Shown in pieces: positions 54,564 through 64,000 of a DNA stretch of 64,000 nt (its first letter is position 1; each line of letters begins with the position of its first letter). The position numbers and the translations under genes are program-made. Under the pieces are notes generated by a model, which did not search any database, was not told where the DNA came from, and saw only the letters and a program-made list of their open reading frames with translations. The stretch is from Portulaca oleracea. Its lineage: Eukaryota > Streptophyta > Magnoliopsida > Caryophyllales > Portulacaceae. The stretch is from the NCBI GenBank assembly GCA_029582165.1, contig CM055870.1, forward strand, positions 9,481,832-9,545,831. The letters run 5' to 3'.

Positions 54564-56060
54564 TGTAGTATTGCGTACAGATTACGTGCATATATGGATT
54601 TCTTCTTTGGTAATTGTATATTGCTTGATTCAACAAATCAAGGCCCTCTTCTTCTACCGCACCAACCACAAATCGTCACATATTACCATACCATATGCAT
54701 TGGCGGATTAGGGGGCAATGACTGGGTTGTCCAAAAAGATTTTAAACTAGCGTATATTGCTTGGAAAGGAAAATTATAAGTGTGTGTTAAATTGATACTC
54801 CTAAAAAAGGCCCAACAATTAACATAGAGTGTCCACTTCTACGGCTTGTGAGCCCAACTCATATCCATGACTGCTGAAACTGGGTGTTCAAAAAATCCGG
54901 AAGCGCCACGCCAAATTGGAAATCGAAAAAAAAAACGGAAACGGCAACACCGAATCGCCTTAAAATATATACTATAAAAACAAATAGATTAAATAATGAC
55001 TAATTGACACTGTGTGTGCATAAGTGCATTCCCATATTTGGGCTTCGAAAAACCAGGATCGAGGCTGAGTTTTTTTTTTTTTGGGTTGATTGAATGGTGA
55101 TTTTTTAATTTTCATGGAAATAAATGCGGTTCCGGTTAAATGGTGATACCGAACTGTTAAATCCAGTATACCGATTTGAAAAAAAATCGAATGTTCCGAT
55201 TTACGATTTTAAAAAACCATTTCATACCGCTTTGTGAAATTGAAACTGCCGCGACCACCCCTAGCTGAAAGCTTTTTCAATTTTTTAAAAAATTATTGTT
55301 TCAATTTTAAGGAAAATGAGAAAATTAAAAAGAAAAAAAACCATTCAATGCCTTAAAGTCTTAAACCAGTTGAATCACTTGAATGGACGAACGACGACGA
55401 ACCATCAGCGCCCAGAACCACCCGCCCTCACCTCTCGTCGACCTTCGCGGTGATCGCCGCGCACCAGCAACACCAGGCGACCTCCGCCCGTCGACCTCCG
55501 CGGCGCCGCAGATCGCCACCGACTGACCACCCCGGCGACCGACTGACCACCCCGGCGACCGAAACCTTGCTATCCTATATTGTGATCTGTGTGAGTATCA
55601 TTCTTTGATTTTGATTTTCACTACTTCACAGTTCACTATATCAATTTTAGGGTTTCATTCCAATTCGGTGAATCATTGAAATTTATGATTTGTGAGTTGT
55701 GAATTATTGAACATTTGCTGTGGAAGTAGGGCATTACCGCATTAGGCAAAGTAGAGGGATTTATGATTAGTGATATGCAAAGTGATTTGTGAATTTGTGA
55801 ATTTGTGAATAAGTGAATTATTGAGCATTTTTCTGTGATTTATGTTTGTGTGTTGTTTTTTTCCAGTGAGTTGCAAAGTGTTGGGTAATATGGATCATGC
55901 TAATTCAATTTTACAATACTATGCCACAAAAAGAAAACTACATTGTAGCCAGTTGTAATAGTTTACTATTGAAGTATTTGATGGTTTGTCTAATTTTCTT
56001 TTTCAAATATATAAAATGATTATTACTATTGATTGGACAAGATCCGCCACTGATGCAAGT
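54564..56060. mobile_element. Possible non-autonomous hAT-like element
   Basis: GCATTGGCGGATTAGG (54699) and GATCCGCCACTGATGC (56041) form inverted ends of the TGGCGGAT type I associate with plant hAT elements. A GC-rich patch (55380-55570) lies inside, and a short block near 55900 (TACAATACTATGCCACAAAAAG) resembles a hAT zinc-finger protein lead, in a broken frame. No target duplication was found, so the ends are provisional. Confidence 0.4.
55380..55570 (+). other. GC-rich patch with a 19-bp tandem repeat
   Basis: Unlike the surrounding AT-rich DNA, this stretch is rich in CG and CCGCC. CGACTGACCACCCCGGCGAC occurs twice in a row near 55520-55560. It looks like a gene or transposon first exon but has no intact frame longer than about 50 codons. 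Confidence 0.5.
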
Positions 56061-57106
56061 AGTACAAGTTGAAGATAAATAGCAAAACCAAACCTAGTGA
56101 ATAAGCAAACTGCAGGGCAGTCGTTTGTTGTTAGAAAACATCAGGAATGAGGATACTGGGTTTGAAAGTCAGGATTCTTTCTATTGTTTATATATATTAT
56201 TATTATTATTATTATTGCAAAATATGAACATATTCATACTATCAAATGGAGCATGGTGGTGAATTTAGGAGAATATATATACCAACATTGAATACTATCA
56301 AATGCATATATACAAATACAACCGTGTATTATATATTGCTCTGACTTGTTTAAAAAGTATAACAATACCCACTGCATTTTACAAACAATTACCAAATATG
56401 GACACACATGAACAAAGTTTAAAGCAAATGGATGTACTACCTTCATCCCAAATAAATTATCTTCTTAGGCATTTTTTTAAAAAAAGAAAATTTTATTGAG
56501 TACATTAGCTTTAGAGGACAAAAAATACCCTTAATGAAAAAAGAGAGAAATAATAGGTATTAAGAACAATTTAGTAATGTAGCCATCAATATGTTATTAA
56601 GATTGTGAAGCAATAAATATTTTGGAAATTAGAAGTTAGATAAAAGCAAAATGTAAAATAAAATCAAGGATGAAAAATACGTAAATATGTCAATCAAATA
56701 AGGTTGATTCAATTATGATATTCAACTGTCTGACTATCCAACTACAGTATTAAAAGTTGAGTATAAGTAATGTATACTTGACATGTAGAGTATTACAATG
56801 TCTGACTATCCAACTACAGTATTAAAAGTATCAAATTTAATTTTACCCATTTATCAACTGCCAAACAGTTTCAGAGGCGAATACATTCCTTTCTTTCTTT
56901 TAAAAAAAGTTTGGTTGGAAACCAACCAGGTTTGATTGGCCAAACTCAAAAGTCGACCCGGGGCATGAACCCATTACCCAGGGAAGAGCCATCCTCATTT
57001 CCATTTTCCTGAGCCAGATGTGGACCCGACCCATTTGACCCGGTGAACTCCAACTGCTGCTGCTGAAGAAAGGAGACGAGGAAATTCAATATCAACATCA
57101 GTATCA
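56061..57106. other. Upstream region of the MBOAT gene
   Basis: An ATT triplet run lies near 56186-56215. A short exact repeat (TGTCTGACTATCCAACTACAGTATTAAAAGT) occurs about 75 bases apart near 56728 and 56800. From about 56940 the sequence becomes GC-richer, likely the promoter and leader. No gene is visible. Confidence 0.45.
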
Positions 57107-60100
57107 ATGGGGAAGACCTCCTGGGAGCGATTTGAGTTCCTCTTCCTCGTACTCTATGCACTTTCCTTCTACGTCTTCATTCTTCGTCGCTCTCTTACAC
57201 TGTCCCATGGTTCTCTTCTCTCCATTGCTTCTTTTTTTTTTTTTTCATTTTGAAAAGAATTATCGATTAACTGTCCCTTTTTCACTGCAGATTACTATGG
57301 AAAGATTTGGGGTCTACGCTCTGGCTGGCTTCCCAATCGACTTAATGTATGTTTCCCATCTTCTCTTTTCTGGGTTTGCAATTTTGTACCCCAAATTTTG
57401 ATCTTGTTTCTTAAACTTTGTGGGTGTCAATCAGTTCTAATTGAGGATTTTGCGGGGTTGTTTATTTATGTTATAAAGTTCTAATTGAGGGTTTTGTGTG
57501 GCTGTTATATGCATTGTGGATCCACCACTCTGTCATTGATACTGGTATATGAATTGTTGATCAGCCATTGCTTCATTGATGACATCTGATGAGTTTAGAG
57601 GTCGAGGAACTAATAATTTTGCCTCTTCTGTTAGGCCTCAAGGATTTGTGATCCTACTCTATTTCCACACTCTTCATTTTGTAGCAACAATGCAGCTTTT
57701 TGTTTTGTGTGTAATCGCAGTTTACTGTCAAGAATGCGTTAAACAATATGCTTATTAGATGTGAACCCTTCATTGTCAATTTTTGATCTTTAGGTTTCTT
57801 ACGTTGATTAGTATGTTTAGAATTGGATGTCCTGCAGATTTAGGAATTGGTTGAATGTGATACTTTTGTTTTCCAAGCCAGGTTGGTTAAAGGGGAATAG
57901 TGTTTTATTTTCTAATTCAAGAAAATATTTATATTATTGGGCATGCTACCTTCTAAAAGGTCATTTCTTAACAACCTTAAGTGAATTTTGAAATTTATAT
58001 TTATTTTAAAGAAAGCATACTGGTTGACGTCTTATACCTGCCACGGTCTTAACGCCATCCATTGTGCATGATCTAATCATTAGTCCGTATAATTTCTGTA
58101 GACTGCTTCATTGAAGAAGTCCATGCCTTAAGTCCAATTTTAGTGACTTCTTCAGTCTTTCTATTTTAGGACGTGTCTGATGCCCAATGGAGAAACTTCC
58201 GTGGAAACTTGCCCATTCTTTCAGCCGCTTTTGGAGCTTTCACCCTTATAGCCACGAGTTTGAGGAAACTGTATCGGCTAAAAGCAAAAGGGATGTCTAG
58301 TGTCTGGCTTTTCATTTCCTTGATCTACTTAATTTATCTGCATGGAGCTTGGTATGTTCCTTAATCCCAATATCCTTGTGTTTGATGTTTGGGTATGTTT
58401 TTATTGATTTCCTTAATCTATTGCAGCATTTTTTTCATCTTGTCAATTGCTTCAGTCAATTTTGTCCTTGTCAAGGTATGTCCTATTTGTTTCTCCTTGA
58501 TTCTGTACAGTAGACTGGATTTTATGCCTTTCCTTTTGTTTTACATTTGGTTTAGCTCTCATGTAATCTTTTTCCTGCAGATGTTTGCAACAACGAAGTG
58601 CTTCTCATTTATATTGTGGACATTCAATCTGTTTTTTCTTATTTTTAACCGTGTTTATGAAGGCTATTCTTTCTCGAACTTTGGGTGAGTTAGTTTTGTG
58701 CATACCATTACCTGATTCTTTTACATATTCATTCTACCACAGCAGGGGTTGACTTATTAGTAATTCCCTCTGTGTTTAGGCAGCATTTGGCTTTCTTGGA
58801 CAGCTTCCGTGGGACATTTAGATGGCATATTTGCTTTAACTTCGGTATTGTCAGTACCTTCTCTTTTTCATCTTATATGAAAAAAATCAATATGCTCTAT
58901 GCGTTAACATCTGCAATATCCTGTTGAATTGCACAAGTACATATTATTTTCTTTATTAGGATTTTTACTGGATGTACCTTTTTCATGTCGGGGGTTGGGG
59001 GGGGGGGGGTGTTTGGTTCCAGCCAATGATGTTGCTGTTTGACTGTTGGTAATTCTACTTTGCTTAACAAATCTTCATTTCCTTACTGCATCTGTTTCTT
59101 GGCAGTTACTTTGCGCATGATAAGCTTTGGATATGATTATCATTGGGCAAAACAAGGTTCTCACTTTGATCAAGAGGTAGTTGTATATCTGCCTTTATTT
59201 TGAGGGAGCCCTTATTCTCTGTTTGTTATGAGATTTCTTTCCTTTTGTCTTCATCCTGTTCATAGCTTATGATGCTACCTGTCTTCAAGTTGATTGCCCC
59301 AGATTTCTGCTATTAGATTCATTTACAGAAACTAGTTAAATGACCTACTGGTAAAGTGTGAGGTTGGGTCTCTTCTAATCCGTGATTGCTATTTAGCTAT
59401 ATGGTAGCTTTTTGAAGGGCTAGTAGTACTGAGTTTTTCTGGTGTGGAAGACTGGAACTTGAATTGGATTCTCAGTGGCACTGACATAAGGACTTCATAT
59501 TTGAGGGTTTGATGGGCATCTTCTTCAAGATGATTGCCCAGATTTCTCCTTCATGAGGTTAATTGGATTCTCAGCCTCACGTCTTAAATCCTACTGTTGT
59601 TCTTTGAGCTTCTTACCCTTCCCATTCCCAATTAATCACTGAGGAGTGAATATGTTTTAGTGGGCCAAGGAGAAATATAACCCTATACAACAGGAGTGTC
59701 ACTTATGGCATTGTGAATATGTCATTATTGATTTCAAGGAGGACCCTTTAAGAAGGAATCAAATGAAACTCTTGCTGATAGATCAGGGTCGCAAGAGATG
59801 TTATCTGCTCCCCTCAACCCGATTGGATTTTCCTTTTTCCTTTTGGAATTAGCTTTACGTTCCAAGTCAATTTTGGGTTCCTTAAGCAGAGATTCGTTTT
59901 TATGCTTTTACATGATGTTTGTACATTTGTTTTGCTTTACCTAATCGCAGTCACTCCTTTTGTTTCTGCAGAAGCACATTCAGCGTTGCTCTGTTTGTAA
60001 ATCAGGGAAAACATGCTACTTATTTTTGCAGGTAATTATTCCCCTTGCCCAACTCCGTAGTCCTAATACTGAAAGGGAAGACAATACATACACATGTATA

Positions 60101-63100
60101 TATTGTGACATTCTTGATCTGCCCACGATAGTATTGATAAAGAAGAATTTTATTATGTTTGATATGCTGCAGGAGCGGAGCTTAGACAAGAATAAGTACT
60201 CCTATAGCATATACCTCTGCTATTTGGTGTATGCACCACTTTATATTGCTGGACCTATCATAAGTTTCAATGCATTTGCATCACAGGTTTGTATTCTTCT
60301 TAAACCATTGTCAAATTTTTTATACATGTAGTTTCTAGTTTAATGTAAATTGCATGTCTATTTTGTCAGGAAACTTTGACTGTATTCAATGAATTTATCT
60401 GTTTGTGCAAATTCCTTGGTACAAGTCACATGATATATACTGTACCCTCATGGATTTCCTTCATTTTTCCTCCCTGGCTTCAGAAAGGTTCTTTCATGTG
60501 TCTGATCTATTAGAAACTGATAGAACAGGCTGAAGTGGCTTAGTGAATCTGAGCTCGATGAGCCTTGAGTCAAGTTTGTGTGCAATCATTGGCTAGTTGA
60601 GTTTGGCTAAACTCAAGCTTGACTCAATACGTAACACCCCCCCCCTCCAACCCCCCAATCTTCTTCCCACGTGGCTCTCTGCTTCTGTCAGTTCCGATAT
60701 TGCGTCTGCTTCATGAACCCAATAGTCTACTCTATGTGATTAAACAGCCTTTAAACTTATCATTGGTATTTCATTCTAGGAAACAACTACTTTGTGTAAT
60801 TACTGTGTAAAGTAAGGTTGAGTTCTAGCTGTAATAATTAGAGGGTATGTCTAGGACACCCTCACTGGCTAAAAATATGTTCCAAGTAATAGGGGCAAAA
60901 ATAACCAGAAAGATAATCAAAATAACCAATAGTTGCGCCCGGTAAAATTTTGGTGGGATACCAATTAAAAATAAGTAAAAGAGCATTATTAGCCTCTCCA
61001 GGAACATTAATGGTCGTGGAGGTAAGGTTGTCTACTTCTAGATCTTGCCAAACCCCACAAAAGCAGGACGCACGGGTTGTTGTTGCTGTTTCTATATTTC
61101 TCTGTGCATATCCTAAAATCTCATCCACATGCTGTGCAGATAGATGTACCGCAAAATGCTTATTCAGGCAAAGGTGTGATACTTTATGGGTTGAGATGGG
61201 TCTTCTCTCTTTCCATAATTGAGCTAATGACCCATTTCTTTTATTACAATGCCTTTGCACTGAGGTAAGGCCTACATTCTTATGAAGTTATCCTAACTGT
61301 ATCGCTCAAAACACTGTTGGATCATACTTTTTTTTTTTTTTTTTTGGGTTAACTCCGCAGTGGCATATGGAAACAGTTGTCAGCTGTGGATATCTTTATC
61401 ATTGGTTATGGGGTAAGAGTTTAACTGGACGTATTTTCTTTTCAAGAGTGGCTGGTTTGGTCTCACGTGGACATTGATCTTGGTCTGATCTCTTTGAAAG
61501 AATGACAGTTGAGGATCAGTAGTTAGTATTAGTAAACCTATTTTTTTTCTATTAGAATTGAGGAGTTCTGAAGAACTTGGCTCTTGTCATTCCAACTTAT
61601 GCTCTTATTGTTTTGCCTTTGATTTTCCATTATCATAGGTCTTGAACTTCATGTGGCTGAAGTTTCTTCTCATCTGGCGCTACTTCCGATTCTGGTCACT
61701 GGTATGCCTAATGAATGCTTTATTTGATTCAGGTTTTTTGACACCATCACTTGTCCTTGTATCATTAGAGTACTTGATCATATTTCATTTCCTTATGGTT
61801 TGTTGAAACATCCATACATTCTTTTGTTTTATCACGTCACTTTTTGATTCCTGAACAATTCCCTAAATCTGGTCTTATAGCTTAATGGGATCGAGGCTCC
61901 TGAAAACATGCCAAAATGCATCAACAATTGCCACAACTTGGAAAGCTTTTGGAAAAGTTGGCATGCATCATTTAACAAGTGGCTTGTGAGGTTTGATTTC
62001 TGTGGCTCTGTAAATGGCTTTTGTCTTCTTGCTTGTAACGCTGAATGTTTGTCTGATGATTTATAATTTCATGGGGAAGCTAGGTACATTTACATCCCTC
62101 TTGGAGGTGCAAGGACAAAACTACTGAATGTTTGGGTTATATTTACCTTTGTCGCTGTATGGCATGACCTTGAATGGTAATTGCTTCATTTTGTTCGCCT
62201 GAGTTCGCTTTCCTATTTTTAGGATTACTATACAGAATGTTTCTCGTGCACCTTTTTAATTCTAGATCTTACAACTATGGTTTCAGGAAGCTCTTATCGT
62301 GGGCATGGTTGACATGTATCTTCTTTGTTCCAGAAATCTTATTCAAATCACTGGCCAATGCTTTTCAGGTTGTGATTCTTCTGCTGTGTAATGATTTGCA
62401 TTGTTTCTGTAGGCCACGTGAATAAATGCTTCTTACATTCTGATATTAGCTGGGAACACCACCCATTATAGAGTTGAGTGGTTGTTCACTGGCCTTAAGG
62501 AAGAGTTAATGGGTACACGTATAACAACCAAAGTTGAATGTTGAAAAATGAAATTGTATAGTGCTCAACTTTTGGGTTGTGGTAAGGCCCTTTGTCATAT
62601 TATGTCTTGACTACCACAAAAAATCGATGAATTTGGGAAGGTTGAACATGTCATCATGAAAAATTTACTTTTACCCTACCTCACTTTTGCTGTAATAATT
62701 TTTGGGACCCCCACATTTGGGAAATGGTTTTTACCCTACTTGACCTTGTGTGTATGTAAGCAGTTCATTGTGTTATCTGATTTTTTATATCTGATCTTTA
62801 TTGACTCTTTAGGTTCTACGTGGTGTTTGTATCAGGTGAAGAGTGCTTTAGGGCAGTTTTTCTTCCGGGAACTGAGTGCCATTTCTGGAGCTGTTACAAT
62901 CACTTGTCTCATGGTATCTTTCTTGCTTATACGAATACTGCAGAAGGCTAAAGTCTCTCTTACCCTGATAATATGCTTATCACAGCTTGTTATGCATGAT
63001 TGCTTCTTGGAATTTCTCAGTGATATTGCTATGAATATATGATCATGTCTTAAAGTTCTTGACTGCCTTTCTGTGGTTAAAATCTGAGCATAAATGCTCA

Positions 63101-63606
63101 TAGATCATTCAGCATGATGTGTTTTTTTTTCCACTTCTGTTATTCATTGGACTTGCGACTTAACAAGCAAGGATGACGTACTGTTCCAAAATCTAATGGA
63201 GGTCCGGACTCTGACCTGACAAATCCCTCCTTTCGTTTCCCTGCAGATTGCTAATCTTGTTGGCTTTGTCGTCGGACCATCAGGACTCAATTTCTTAATA
63301 TCAGGTTTTCTTAATAAAGAAGGTACGAAAACCTTGATCCCATGTTGACGTAAACTTGTCACTCTCATTACCCGGAGTTAGTTACAACCAATCATTTATG
63401 TAACATACTGTTTTGCAGGACTACCTGTACTTGGCGGCATGTTTTTCACTTTCTATATTGGAACAAAGGTACGTTGAGTCGGTGAAATGTTTCGCGCTTT
63501 AGCGAAGGATTCTTGAGCATAGAGTATGTTGACACTTGAAGGCCCCTTTTCTTGGCAGCTTATGTTTCACATTCGCGACGCCAAGCAAAAACCAATTTCC
63601 AAATGA
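57107..63606 (+). CDS. Membrane-bound O-acyltransferase (MBOAT), GUP1-like
   Basis: Integral-membrane acyltransferase of the MBOAT family, closest by memory to Arabidopsis At1g57600; probable ER location. Exons: 57107-57209, 57291-57346, 58170-58351, 58427-58475, 58581-58684, 58780-58844, 59106-59176, 59972-60031, 60173-60286, 61140-61264, 61361-61412, 61639-61701, 61881-61990, 62084-62176, 62287-62368, 62836-62913, 63247-63322, 63419-63468, 63559-63606; 19 exons, 1581 bases, 526 residues, GT-AG throughout. Features include a first helix (FLFLVLYALSFYVFI), GPIISFNAFASQ, the SFWKSWHASFNKWL motif and the invariant MBOAT histidine in VAVWHDLEW (His412). About ten hydrophobic segments are visible. 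No break was found. The acyl donor and acceptor are unknown, because GUP1-, HHAT- and DGAT-like members share this core. Confidence 0.93.
58997..59009. repeat. 13-base poly-G run in an MBOAT intron
   Basis: It lies between exons 6 and 7 (58845-59105). A similar C or G run of at least nine bases occurs at 5918, 23932, 31588, 44462 and 60637. Confidence 0.8.
60287..61139. other. MBOAT intron 9, 853 bases
   Basis: The longest well-defined intron near the catalytic half of the gene. It contains a 9-C run (60637-60645) and no repeat I could name. Confidence 0.5.
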
Positions 63607-64000
63607 AGACAATTTTTGCAGCTTCAACCTCTCCAATGCCTCTCGAGTTTAAAGTACAAGTAATTCTAATTGTATGACTGAATACAAGCAAAGATGAAAG
63701 ACAAAAGGGAGCAATTTTGCAGTGTTGATAGATAATGAAGGAACTAAAGTTTTGTAGTTACAGAGTTTCGATGGCGAGACACACAGGTTCAACCTCTTGC
63801 AACAATGCTGGACAATACACACAAGCTTTGCTGAATGAGTCAACTTGAGTGATTATGATTTTGAAACTCAGATTTGTGTGGGTTGAGCCCATGTACAATA
63901 TTCACTTGTAATTGATGTAAATTTTGTTTGCAGCTTCCAATGGATAGACAATCCAGTTTCTGGGAGACCTCATTAATGGACTAATAATGACTCAATTTCT
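63607..64000 (+). other. 3' UTR and end of window
   Basis: Likely 3' UTR of the MBOAT gene followed by unassigned sequence. No further gene begins here with certainty. Confidence 0.4.

Noticed and set aside
57132..57401. 89-codon Ser/Phe-rich + strand frame
   Set aside because: It is out of frame with exons 1-2 of the MBOAT gene and runs through the intron.
1..64000. CRISPR array, bacterial operon or viral genome
   Set aside because: Spacer-repeat regularity, ribosome-binding sites and viral replication genes are all absent; the genes are spliced plant genes.

Overview
The window is nuclear DNA of a flowering plant, most likely a eudicot. It has long AT-rich intergenic stretches, GT-AG introns, plant-only gene families (AUX1/LAX, PLS-class PPR, HIPP) and dense plant-type transposon debris. 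I cannot fix the genus from sequence alone. No CRISPR, operon, rRNA or tRNA gene is visible.

Layout. 1-13.2 kb is a transposon-rich block. It holds a decayed RNase H fragment, LTR-like debris with 50-bp and 70-bp tandem repeats, a truncated Athila/Tat-like Ty3 element (partial gag, tRNA-Asp primer site and one long LTR, minus strand) with a 5'-truncated LINE nested in the LTR, a TRIM-like element, and several miniature inverted-repeat elements (MITEs). 13.9-21.7 kb (+) is an eight-exon AUX1/LAX1-type auxin influx carrier whose long introns carry a MITE and repeats. 22.8-25.3 kb is another MITE cluster. 25.9-35.75 kb (-) is a seven-exon, five-finger CCCH protein of the C3H32/C3H58 type. Its last intron is 7.6 kb and contains, on the opposite strand, an intronless PRP31-like splicing-factor gene with its own TATA box and a frameshifted C terminus. 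37.7-39.2 kb is a nested Stowaway MITE cluster. 39.86-42.07 kb (+) is an intronless PPR gene resembling Arabidopsis COD1 (At1g32415). 45.3-54.1 kb holds two related three-exon HMA/isoprenylated (HIPP-like) genes (+) separated by an unassigned small secreted acidic protein (-) and more MITEs. 54.7-56.1 kb may be a non-autonomous hAT-like element. 57.1-63.6 kb (+) is a 19-exon membrane-bound O-acyltransferase related to At1g57600.

The genes have unrelated jobs (auxin uptake, RNA binding, pre-mRNA splicing, organelle RNA editing, metal binding or signalling, membrane acyl transfer) and form no pathway cluster. In each multi-exon model the exon lengths sum to a multiple of three and the GT/AG boundaries and reading frame agree, so the models are firm although no transcripts were available. 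The most unusual points are the splicing-factor gene nested antisense in a zinc-finger gene intron, the HIPP pair in which one copy has lost a metal-binding Cys, the unassigned secreted peptide between them, and the nested MITE families.
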